Positions 12,575 to 21,838 of a stretch of 64,000 nt of DNA are shown here, piece after piece. The notes under the pieces are model-generated. The model searched no databases. It saw only the letters and a program-made list of their open reading frames with translations, and was not told where the DNA came from. The stretch's first letter is position 1; every line of letters begins with the position of its first letter. Where the stretch lies: assembly GCA_019137255.1 (NCBI GenBank), contig WPDH01000074.1, positions 682,001 through 746,000 on the forward strand. The letters run 5' to 3'. Source of the DNA: Corinectria fuckeliana (lineage: Eukaryota; Ascomycota; Sordariomycetes; Hypocreales; Nectriaceae). A program made the translations under genes and the position numbers.

Positions 12575-15500
12575 ATGCATGCCTTTTTTCGCCGTGATGG
12601 AGCGGATACAACCAAGGTGAGTCCTGCATTCATACTATTTTCTCGGTTCCACATTATGAATGTCGACAAATTGGCTACCGTCATTGACTACCTATCTACT
12701 GTGTCTTTATCGTTGCAATGGTTAATCATCGTTGCCTTGCTTTGTGCAACGGCACGCGACACGGCTTTGGCCACTTTGGATGCATATACTAAATGATTAT
12801 ACTCTGCAGCCTTCTGATCGCAGAAAGTTTCGGAATCTCTTCTCGAGGTCCAAGTCACGCGAGGGGTCAATTCGCCCTGATTCACGCCAGAGTCCTCCTG
12901 GTGATGCAATATCCACATCGCTGAAGTCTACAATATCCGAGAATGGATCTCTTGCTAAATATTGCAATGTCGAGCACCCGGGAGACACTGTATGTATCGA
13001 ATAGCTTACACTTTCTTGACTTGGCACCTTGGATGGCTGGCAGCATTGTCTCCTATCATGGCCCATACTAATGCCTAAGTCCTAGCTGCCTGCAAACGGC
13101 GGGGAAGAGAACACATCACCAAAAAAGATATCAACAGGACCCGCGGGTGATCCGAAACATGATGCTGAAGACACCGACCAAGAAAAGATAGGTGACGTAG
13201 AGCTCCCAGAGTCCGCATTCCGGACAGCGTGGGCTTCGCTGGACGAAGACCAAAAAACTAGTTTGACGGGGGAGCAAGGGATGAAGGACCTCTTTCTCCA
13301 ACTCAACCAGGCCGACGAGGAACATCGAGAAAAGTCCCTATTCAGACGAGGACTAGGTGCTATCAGTCCTCATCTCGCCCGACTTCAAGTGACGATAGAT
13401 TTCGTCAGTCCGTTCGCAAGCGTGGAACCCGCTGCGGGAGCTGCACTTGGGCTCGTCAAAGGCGCTACATCGGTAAGGAGAAGAACCCTACTTCACATCT
13501 TCAAGCCCCGGAGCTAACGCTCTGGCACTCTTAGATTGCAATTGCTATTTGCGGCGCTTCGGCTGAGCTGACAGATACCATTGTATCGTTCCTTGAGCGC
13601 ATCCCAGCCGTCGATCGGTGTAATGAGGTAGTCAAGGACGGTAGCCGATTTGTCGACATTCATAGTGTGAGTTTGACATCCAGTGCGCGGAGAAGAATGA
13701 AGAACGAAGGGCTTGAGATTTATCACTAAACGTTTGCAGGCATTGGTGAATGCATATAAAGATCTTCTGGAGTTTTACCTGAAAGCAACCGGTCTATTCA
13801 AGGATTCGAAGTTCGCATGGCATGTTGCCAAGGGAACTTTGAAATCAGAAATCTCCGGCACAGTCTCTTCGTTCAACGCACATGTAGATGTGTTGTCGCG
13901 GTTGCTGGAGTCTGAAACCTTTGCTGTTCTTCAGGAAGTCCTAGACGAGCAAGTTGAAAACCTCAGTAAGTGCGAGCTCGACTAAGTAGAAACTCAATTT
14001 TGCTTATTAGTCCGGCAGTTCGTGAAACCCTTGACACAAACAGAGGTCACGAGATTGCCTTTCATAACGAGATGAGGCAGCGTGCCGACGAGGCTTGCAG
14101 TTGGATTACGTCCACTGAGGAGTTTACAGATTGGCTGCTGAACTCGCGTGACTCAAATCTCCTGGCCATGTTCGGAGACATGGGCTGTGGGAAATCAATG
14201 ACCACAGCGTACGTTATGGACTATCTCTCACAGCGGCGCAATGTGTGCGCGTATTATTGCAAAGACGATCAAGAAACCACGAAACTTGGCAACATCTATC
14301 GCAGCCTGATATGGCAACTCCTCAAGCGACAGCCCAAACTCAAGCGCCAATTTCAAGATTGGTTCAAGAGCACCGAGTCGCAGGTCACGGTGAACCCGGC
14401 GCAGTCTGACAAACACCTGCGCGAGTTCTTGTACGAGTCGGTCCTTTCATCGAGAGACTGGACTTTTATTATCTTGGACGGTCTCGATGAATGCGACGAC
14501 AGAGCCCAGCATGAGCTAGTCTCCCTCTTTGGAAAGCTCTTCGAAGGCGAAGCCCGACTGAAGGTTTTTCTTTCCTGCAGACCGGATGAGGACATTGAAG
14601 CATCTTTGCCACACGGAATGACTCGGATTGACATCAGCTCCTCGAAAGAACGAGATCGGATTGTGGCCACTTACCTCGCCAACCAGACAAACATCTCTAG
14701 GAAAACTCGCGACAAGGTGATAGATGAGCTTGCCATGAAAGCCAACGGTTCTGCAATCTGGCTACGTATTGCCACTGAATACATCGGAAAGCTTCGTGTC
14801 CAGAATGAAAAGGGTCTCCAGCGAGCGCTTGAAAGCCTCCCAACGTCCAAGGGCCTCGCCAAAATGTACTGGAAGTTATTCGACAAGATCTGTTCAGGCC
14901 TGGAGGTCAACGAGATACTGATCCGCCGGTCTCTAGAGGCGCTGGCGATGGCTTACCGACCTCTGACTTTGGGAGAACTTGCTTGCGTGGCTTTCATCGA
15001 CCCGGAGAATGACGAGCTCACGACTCTAGCAGAGCTTGAGGACAGCGCTAGTTCCGTGAACCTTCTCGAGCTTATCCGGCCTTTCGTTCGCATTCTCAGC
15101 GTGGAAGGGAGGGAAGACGCCGAGTTGCGGTTGATTCACCAGTCCCTCAAGGAGCTCATACTCCAGGCACCGCCCCTGAAATGGACAGATATCGGGGAAG
15201 GGAGACGTGGAAAGGAGCACGATCGACGTCGGAACGAGTTGAACGCGTCACTCTTCAGATGCTGCATCAAGTACCTCCTCCTTGAAGAATGCGGGGACAA
15301 GACTCTCCCCTCAGACTTGGTCGGTAAGGAAGAGGAATTCACCTTCTTGGCCATGGGAGACGTATTCGACAACTCCGACGAAGAAGCTTCAGTCGACTCG
15401 GAGCCCCCTAAGCAGCTCCAAGACTCCAACCCCTTAAGCCTTGGACTTGGCCCTTTTTTTGCTTATGCCGCTTCATACTGGGCGACCCATCTCATTGATG

Positions 15501-16666
15501 TGCCAGACGAGGAACGACAAGATTCCACGGATCTCATTACGCTTTGCAGCGCCGGCTCTTATCGACTGGAGAACTGGATCGAACAGTGGCGACGGCCCAA
15601 CTGCTCCTACGTTGGAGAATTCAGCCTCCCTGAGCCCATCCACAATCTAGATCCTCTAGTCGTGGCAGCGAGCTTCGGACTGACAGCTTTCATGGAAGAC
15701 CTCCTGAAGTGTGATCTCGCGACATCTGATTTCTTGCCTGATTCGGCTTGGCTTGCTTTGAAGCATCTGCTCTACAAAGACGACATCTCAATCCTCATGC
15801 CTTTGCTTCAGCACAAGACCCTCGGGCCGACCTTATGTCGCCTTGAATTCTTTTATAAGATTGTGGTGATCTGGCCCGTTTGCAGCGCCGCTTCAAAGGA
15901 ATGGGAAGTCATATTCGATTTCTTGATCGCGGAGACGCGCGAAAGCCTCCTAGTTTGGGCCAACGACATATTGTGTCGAGCAGCTCGCAACGGGTGCTTG
16001 GTACTGATCCAGAGCCTTTTCAGAGCGGCCGACAAGGATCCAGAATTACGCAAAGCCCTCTTGGCAGTAGACCCCTCGCAAGACATAGGCAGCAGGACGA
16101 CATCTTTAACGGCCCATCAATCTATAGGCGAAGCTGCCTTCAACAGCCATGCTGATGTCGTCAAGTTTCTCTGCCAGCAACCCGGCATCGAGCCCCATCT
16201 GCATTATCGAAACTCACATGGGAGGACCGTATTTCACCAAGCTGCGCGAACAATCCGGCCCGAAGTCTTCCTGATTCTCGCAGAACTATGGCCCGAAGGA
16301 GCAAACCTAAAGAGCGATGCTAACGATACGGCGTTCTCCGAACTCGTCTTCTGCGGCTACGGGGGCAATGTTCTGGACAGAGAACTGGTCAGTGCTATTC
16401 TATCCACGGGCGCGGTTGACGCCACTGGATTGGAGGACGAAGATGGCCACTCACCACTCTGCACTGCTGTCCGAGGGAAAAATGTCGAGCTATGTCGGCT
16501 GCTCATCCGCGAGGGCTCAGCTGATGTATATCGGGCGGTAGAGGTAGACGAGGGAACCGGTAAGCCGGGATGGCGGAAGGAGACGACCACAGAAAAGAAG
16601 GAAGAGATGCTGAAGGAAATCTGCACGCTGTTGCCTTTGGCAGTGTCAACGGACTTTTTGTTTTAG
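12575..16666 (+). CDS. NACHT NTPase with ankyrin-repeat tail (fungal NLR/STAND protein)
   Basis: Six exons: 12575-12616, 12810-12989, 13086-13472, 13535-13666, 13740-13965, 14019-16666; 1,204 residues. Residues 1-120 are polar and probably disordered. Residues about 125-250 are helical with an alanine/glycine-rich hydrophobic stretch, resembling the Goodbye-type N-terminal domain of fungal STAND proteins. The NACHT domain has a Walker A motif GDMGCGKS (about 375-382) and a Walker B motif FIILDGLDECD (about 472-482), followed by FLSCRPDEDI. After a helical middle region, the last ~170 residues contain degenerate ankyrin repeats (for example DGHSPLCTAVRGKNVELCRL). Family knowledge: such ATP-driven switches underlie heterokaryon incompatibility and probably fungal innate immunity. 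A role for this gene is inference. The last acceptor was set at 14018 because only that site keeps frame from exon 5. Intron 1 is long (193 nt) and carries an inverted copy of part of exon 4. Confidence 0.85.
12656..12693. repeat. Inverted repeat, left arm (intron 1 of the NLR-like gene)
   Basis: These 38 nt, starting ATGAATGTCGACAAAT, match the reverse complement of 13626-13663 at 36 of 38 positions. The arm lies inside the unusually long first intron. Outside these limits the similarity fades within a few bases on one side and stops on the other. Confidence 0.85.
13626..13663. repeat. Inverted repeat, right arm (exon 4 of the NLR-like gene)
   Basis: This is the coding partner of the arm at 12656-12693, 932 nt away, and it ends three bases before the exon 4 donor. 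It encodes about VVKDGSRFVDIH in the gene. The two arms could pair in unspliced RNA. Confidence 0.85.
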
Positions 16667-16981
16667 GTGGTTGAAGAATGACGCCATAGCTCAAAATATC
16701 TTACCTACCTATGTAGCACGGTTCAGACTTGAAATATTTAGGCCTACTTGCTGCCTTGTACCCTCTATCTCTTGTTTTCCAATTCAACTCGCTTCTTAGG
16801 TATTTACAATCAAGACGCCCAAAATCAATTTCTACAGCCTGGGCCATGTCAACCCTCAGCGCCCGCTTTTTTACAGGATTCGATCCCGCAGATCTGCTCA
16901 TGGGCCTTGAGGGATAATATCGTCTCTCTACTCCTCCAACGAAGGACGAAAAAACCGCTCGCACAACTGAACAATAAACAT
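16667..16981. other. Convergent intergenic space
   Basis: About 315 bp between two converging genes. It should hold both 3' ends; I see no gene or hairpin terminator. Confidence 0.4.
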
Positions 16982-17755
16982 TCAGGCCTTTTTCTTGATG
17001 ACGTATCCGTAGTAATCGAACGAGCCCTCGTCTCCTAGGACCTGCATTTCAAGGTCCCAAATGCCGTCAGGGTTCAGAAGGGGCTGGATGAAATGGGGTT
17101 GCCTGAATGTAATGTACAGGAATGTCCCGTTATCTTTCAGTACGCGATGAAGCTTGATGTGTAGTTAGTAATGGGTGCAGCGAAGAAAGCTTGAAGCGGC
17201 CATAAACGTACATCTTTCATGTATCGACTGGTGTTGTCCCTGACCTCATCGGGAGGACTCCAGGGGCTGCCGTAGATCATGGCGTCAAGAGTGCCCTTGT
17301 CAAAGGCAACGTCAATGGACTTGCTGGCGACGTCGACCATGTCGCGTACATCAGCAAGCCTCCATTCGATGCCTTCAATTGCAGCATGACGCTCAGTCAT
17401 GAGACTGACAACGGCAGGAGAAAAGTCGACGCAGAGCTGTCGATGATAACCCCGGGACACGAGTTCACTGGGGATAACCTATACGGAGAATTATTTAGCA
17501 GGAGCCATACAGCGCAGCTTGGGTTTGCACGGAATCGGGATCGTCACTGACACTGTCTCCGGATCCCAAATGCAGTATGAGTGGGGCATCCTCTGCTTTT
17601 ATGCCCGGAGTCTCGAAGAGGTTTCGCTGGAAAAAGAGCTCCAGGTCAGCAAAGGAGCGAAACCATTCGTGAGTCGGGTCATCTCCGTCCGATTTTGAAT
17701 ACCGGCTGTCCCAATAATCAGGCCGGCCGAGCGCCTTGTCCTCTTCGACAGTCAT
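16982..17755 (-). CDS. Class I SAM-dependent methyltransferase, eEF1A lysine methyltransferase-like (METTL13/EEF1AKMT4 type)
   Basis: Exons (complement) 17755-17552, 17478-17212 and 17152-16982; 213 residues; all introns are phase 0. The opening RPDYWDSRYSK and HEWFRSF resembles the YWDxRY...EWF start of this family. The SAM-binding motif I is LILHLGSGDSVIPSELVSRGY, split by intron 1 after GDS (the second part starts VIPSEL). It is followed by the acidic ribose contact in QLCVDFSP, RLADVRDM and the family hallmark DKGTLDAMIYG. Exon 3 supplies LHRVLKDNGTFLYITFRQPH, the typical strand-loop end. Family knowledge: METTL13-like enzymes methylate lysines or the N-terminus of elongation factor 1A in the cytosol; the substrate here is inference. 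It faces the NLR-like gene tail to tail. Confidence 0.8.
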
Positions 17756-18216
17756 GATGACTCTTAAAGTAGAGTTGGTTTTGGGCAGAATCGAGGGCGA
17801 TGGTGGGGTATTTCTTTTTTACCCCTCCAAAACCAAATCGCCAAGACGACGTCCAATGTCTTTTATGGCACGTGATTGTACGTGGACGATTTAGCCTGGC
17901 TTTTGTTGTCAGTTTGGCAGGGGATGGTTCGGCCTTTATATCTGCTGGTCAGCCGAGACAAGCTTTTAGAGAGAGCCTTCAATGTGAGAGAGAGAGAGGA
18001 ACCTAAACAGGTTGGAAAGGCAGGTCTCAAGCTATGAGACCAGTGCCAATATGCAAATTGGGAAGATCTAATAAGTCAACTCCCCCAATTACGGACTGGT
18101 CCTAGAAACGGACCGCACTTTGACTACCCACAACACCATACCCTTCCACATTAGAATCGCGATTTCTCGCGCAATCGAATAGCAATCGTCAGTCTAATAC
18201 GTGCATAAAATTCAGA
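17756..18216. other. Intergenic region before the transposase relic
   Basis: About 460 bp with no gene. It has a GA-rich run near 17988-17998 and a short perfect stem (GGTCTCA at 18023-18029 with TGAGACC at 18035-18041). I could not find a convincing terminal inverted repeat for the relic downstream. Confidence 0.4.
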
Positions 18217-18642
18217 ATGCCTAAATGAACCGAGACCAACATTCAAAAAGCTCTTGACGCCATCGAAAACGGTCAAACGAAGCGCCGGGCTGCCGAGCTC
18301 TATGGAATCCCGTGGTCGACATTCCAAGCACGCGTTCAAGGTCGCGTCGCGCGTCAGCAAGCCCACGAAGCTCATCAGAAGCTATCGCCAGTTCAAGAAA
18401 GGCATCTACAACAATGGGCTGTCGCCCAGCACGACCTAGGCTGCCCAGTCACGCACCAGCAGCTTAGAGAGTTCGCCAGCAAAGTCACTATCCGCAACGG
18501 TCATGAAGATGGGGTCGGCAAGCACTGGATTGACGGTTTCTTAGCCCGTAATCCGGAAGTGAAGACTTTAAAAGGCAAGAGGATGGATTCAGACCGTCGA
18601 AAGGGTGCTTCGACTAGTGGAACCAAGTTACCGTGTTTATAG
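18217..18642 (+). pseudogene. Transposase N-terminal relic, pogo/Fot1 (Tc1-mariner) type
   Basis: One frame reads from ATG at 18217 to TAG at 18640, but codon 4 is an in-frame TGA (18226-18228). The remainder encodes two DNA-binding domains in the order usual for pogo/Fot1 transposases. First is a psq-type helix-turn-helix (NIQKALDAIENGQTKRRAAE then LYGIPWSTFQARVQG). Second is a CENP-B/Tc5-like helix-turn-helix (LSPVQERHLQQW, PVTHQQLREFA, VGKHWIDGFLARNPEVKT). The DDE catalytic domain is missing entirely; the frame stops soon after KGKRMDSDRRKGAS. The premature stop can be explained by one C-to-T change in an arginine codon, as cytosine-targeted silencing or deamination would give. Alternatively it is a small domesticated DNA-binding gene with an unrecognised upstream exon. 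Confidence 0.75.
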
Positions 18643-19093
18643 CGCCTTAGGGTGTTTGTTTTATTTTACCGTGCATTATCACCAGTTTCCTTTCCTTAGG
18701 TAGTTGTTCAATAATCATACGGAGTAAGCTTATTTAGAGAATGATAGCCCAATATGTGGACGACTTTTTATTTCAAGGTCAAGCTGAGAGAGTACCAAGT
18801 ACTTGTCTTTAGATCTCAACTTTCGGAGAATTTAAGCCAATCATCTATGGACCTCCCGGAATATCTATTTCCCGGCCTTGACAGGCGGTGTGAGAATTTT
18901 GTCGGTCAGTGAGGGCAGAATTTGTACCAAGCACGAAGCCATCACCAAGTCCTAACAGCCCTATACTTAGAGAGCCTTGGCGCCTCATTGCGACAGGCTT
19001 CCAACATAGGGTCTTTGGCGGCATCGACCTCTCTACCGACCCGAACAAGGAGGTTGCGGGCCGGGCGCTTGCAGCTACGCCCTCTCGCGCGCA
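18643..19093. promoter_or_regulatory. Upstream region of the two-zinc-finger gene
   Basis: About 450 bp, AT-rich on the left and GC-rich on the right. It should include the promoter of the gene at 19094. I see no coding sequence. Confidence 0.35.
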
Positions 19094-21318
19094 ATGGGCC
19101 GCAAGCCCAACCCCCTCATTCTGGAGTATTTTGTCCGCGGTCCGAAGCTCAACGACAACAGCAACCGGTATCCGCACACGTGCAAGCAATGCGGCGAAAA
19201 CTTCCCCAAGGGCCGCATCGACAGTTTGACGACTCACATCACTAAGAAATGCCCGGCCATCAGCGAGGAGGACCGCATGCGTGCGTGCCTTGAGCTGCAT
19301 GGCATCGCCAGCACGAGGGCCGCTCCCGACCGACCCCCGCCCGATGCGCAGGCAAACGGACAACCCACCGACATCCCCAATCTTCCACAGGGATGGAGCG
19401 CGTTGGAAACCCTCGCTGAGGCCTCGCGGCAGGTTGATCTCAACGAAAACAGTCGAGGACAAAGTGTTCAAGGTGGACATGACCCCGCCGACCCCGCCAA
19501 CGGCCAGCAAGTCGGTGACCGCTTCGAACTTCAGGAGCAGTTCACCCTCGACAATCCTCCCGTGAGCTACGAGAACCGGTTGCAGCAGATCAACAAGGGT
19601 AAGCGGCTACATTTCGCCCACGAGGATCATCTCAGGCTGACGTGTTATCTAGGCGCTGTGCAATCCCTACTCCCTGGACCCGAACTCTCAGCCGAGGAGC
19701 GACTGCAAGCCTTCCTACCGGGGAACCCGTCCTCCCCGGACGTCTCCAATATTTCCGTTGCTGTTGCCGCCACAGCTCGACTAAACCCTTCTCTCCTCGA
19801 TCCTCAGCTCGTCAACGATTCCCCAACCTCGACCCCCCCTCCGACCGTTGACATCTCCCCCCCGGCCGAAACCTCCCCGAGTGTCGCAACGGCTTCCGAT
19901 GCCAACATCTCGCAGCCGTGGGGTGAGATGACATACTTGACCGCAGCTTCGCCGGTTTCCATGGTCAGTGATCACCCGCCGGTGCCAATGCAGATGAACC
20001 GCGGCGGTATCCGCATGGACACGAGCGATGGAGGTTTCAATGGGCGACCTCGTCATTCCCGATCTCGCTTCACAGCTGCTCGGCGCAAAGAAGTACAGGA
20101 GGTCCGGAAGATTGGTGCCTGCATAAGGTGCAGAATCCTCCGAAAGAACTGCGGCAAGGGAACTCCTTGTGATACTTGCCGAAAGGTTTTGGCTCCAAGG
20201 GTCTGGAGAACTGGTTGTGTTCGCACAAGATTGCATGAGCAACTTGACCTGTACTCGGCTGGGGTTCAGGTGGTTTTGTCTCAGAATCGAATCAACCATC
20301 TCAAGGTCCAATACGAACTAATGGAAAATGGCTCCATGATCGAGGTCTCGCATTTCCCCGAAACGGGGAAAACCATCGTCTTTGAGGCGCTGGTGGCTAC
20401 AGTGCCCCCCCGCGGGACAGACACTACCCGAGACAGCAAGGACCCCTTTCACCATGCCATCATGATCAACCAGGACAAGGAGGATATTCCTGGAAAGGTT
20501 GAAACATACATGCGTGATGTTTTTCATCTCTTGATTGAGCGTGAGCCCTCGCGGTTCATGAGAGTCACTCTTGAAATCGCGATCCAGCAGTTGGCAGAGG
20601 GAGAAGACGACTTGCTCCGCAAAGCACTTGAGCTCTGGGGCTTGGTAGAGAGCATCGACCGCGAAAGGCAGTGGAATATCGTTGAACAGCCCAACACCGA
20701 AGGAGAGGAGCCGAGGCGAATACAGGAGGCCCACGACGGAAGCGATCCTGATATTTATACCATGATCTGTATGCAGCTCAACGCTGCGGCCGAAAGGAAG
20801 GCTAACAACACTTCCAAGAGTCTGCTTAGCGGTATGCACAGGGTCCTCCAGGATAGCAAAGTCAAGATCAGCTTCAAGGTCTTCCTCACAGCCGTCATCT
20901 TTCTTAACTGCGTCGAGAAGTCGACATGGGCCTTCAAGGCCTGGGAACAAGACCATCTTCGTCCAGGCTGGCCCCTGGAGAGAGACCCCAGTATCTTCAC
21001 GCAGCAGGGGGGCAACCTCGCTAGCTTGCTGAGGATGCTCCTGGCGATCCGCAAGGCGTTGCCGCAGACCATGCGCGATGAGGCCGGAAAGTTGGCTACG
21101 TCAGAGCAAGACCCTGTCGTGGTCAACTACTTCCAGAGCCTGGACCTTGACTGTACGTTTTCCGCCCTCCTAGTTTACCGCCTGTAGAGATGCTAATCTG
21201 CGCGCTAGACGACGCCGTCCAGGCCCGCCAAGAGGGATCGCAGTTCTCACCCGCAGACTCCCGTTCTCTCGAGCTGACGTTCTGCTCCCACCTACTCCTC
21301 CCAAACATCCCCCCTTAA
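19094..21318 (+). CDS. Putative transcription regulator with BED-like and Zn2Cys6 fingers
   Basis: Exons 19094-19598, 19653-21152 and 21209-21318; 704 residues. The N-terminal MGRKPNPLILEYFVRG leads into a BED-like finger with C30, C33, H48 and C53 (HTCKQCGENFPKGR...HITKKC). A proline/serine-rich linker follows. A second cluster has C325, C328, C335, C341, C344 and C357, spaced CX2CX6CX5CX2CX12C, with the basic stretch RCRILRKNCGKGTPCDTC. This fits a Zn2Cys6 DNA-binding domain, placed internally instead of at the N-terminus. The C-terminal half is helical and unassigned. Intron 1 (54 nt) is a multiple of three and has no stop, so retention would insert 18 residues; its GCTGAC branch site supports splicing. 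Intron 2 (56 nt) restores an open C-terminus ending LLLPNIPP. DNA binding in the nucleus is inferred; the target is unknown. Confidence 0.8.
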
Positions 21319-21838
21319 GCACATGCGCGTCTATGGCGTCTCGCACAACTAACGCCATTTGTGGACCTTGTCGTCATTAACGCGGGATCACAGCAATAGA
21401 TCAAGAGTCAGGGTGTGCTAGTTAAAGGCGGGCGGCACCTTGTCAACCACTGTAATGGCTAATGATTGGACGGAAAACAAAAACACGAATATATACCTTT
21501 ATGACGACAGAGACGAGCAGGCATTTTCAAGGCCGACTCAATGAAGAGGGAAAGACTTATGACAAGGGAAAAATAAAAAGCAATGTATGGTTCTTAAACT
21601 TGGCGTTACGGTCTAGACATGGACGACGAGAAACCTCAGGGTCTTCACCAAAAAAAAAAAAAAAGGAATGGGGGTAGATTTAACAAATAATACGTTTTTA
21701 GCTGTTATAAAAAGTCCTAGCTTTCTTCGACTACTTGCGAGACTTGTCTGATTTCCATGGAAATCGCTAGCTTCATGCGCTCATTGTCCCCATAGAACAT
21801 ACTCCTGATACTCATCCACGACAACGTAACAAAGCGGC
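21319..21838. other. Convergent intergenic space with poly(A) run
   Basis: About 520 bp between converging genes, with a run of about 14 adenines near 21651-21664. I see no supportable gene. Confidence 0.4.
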
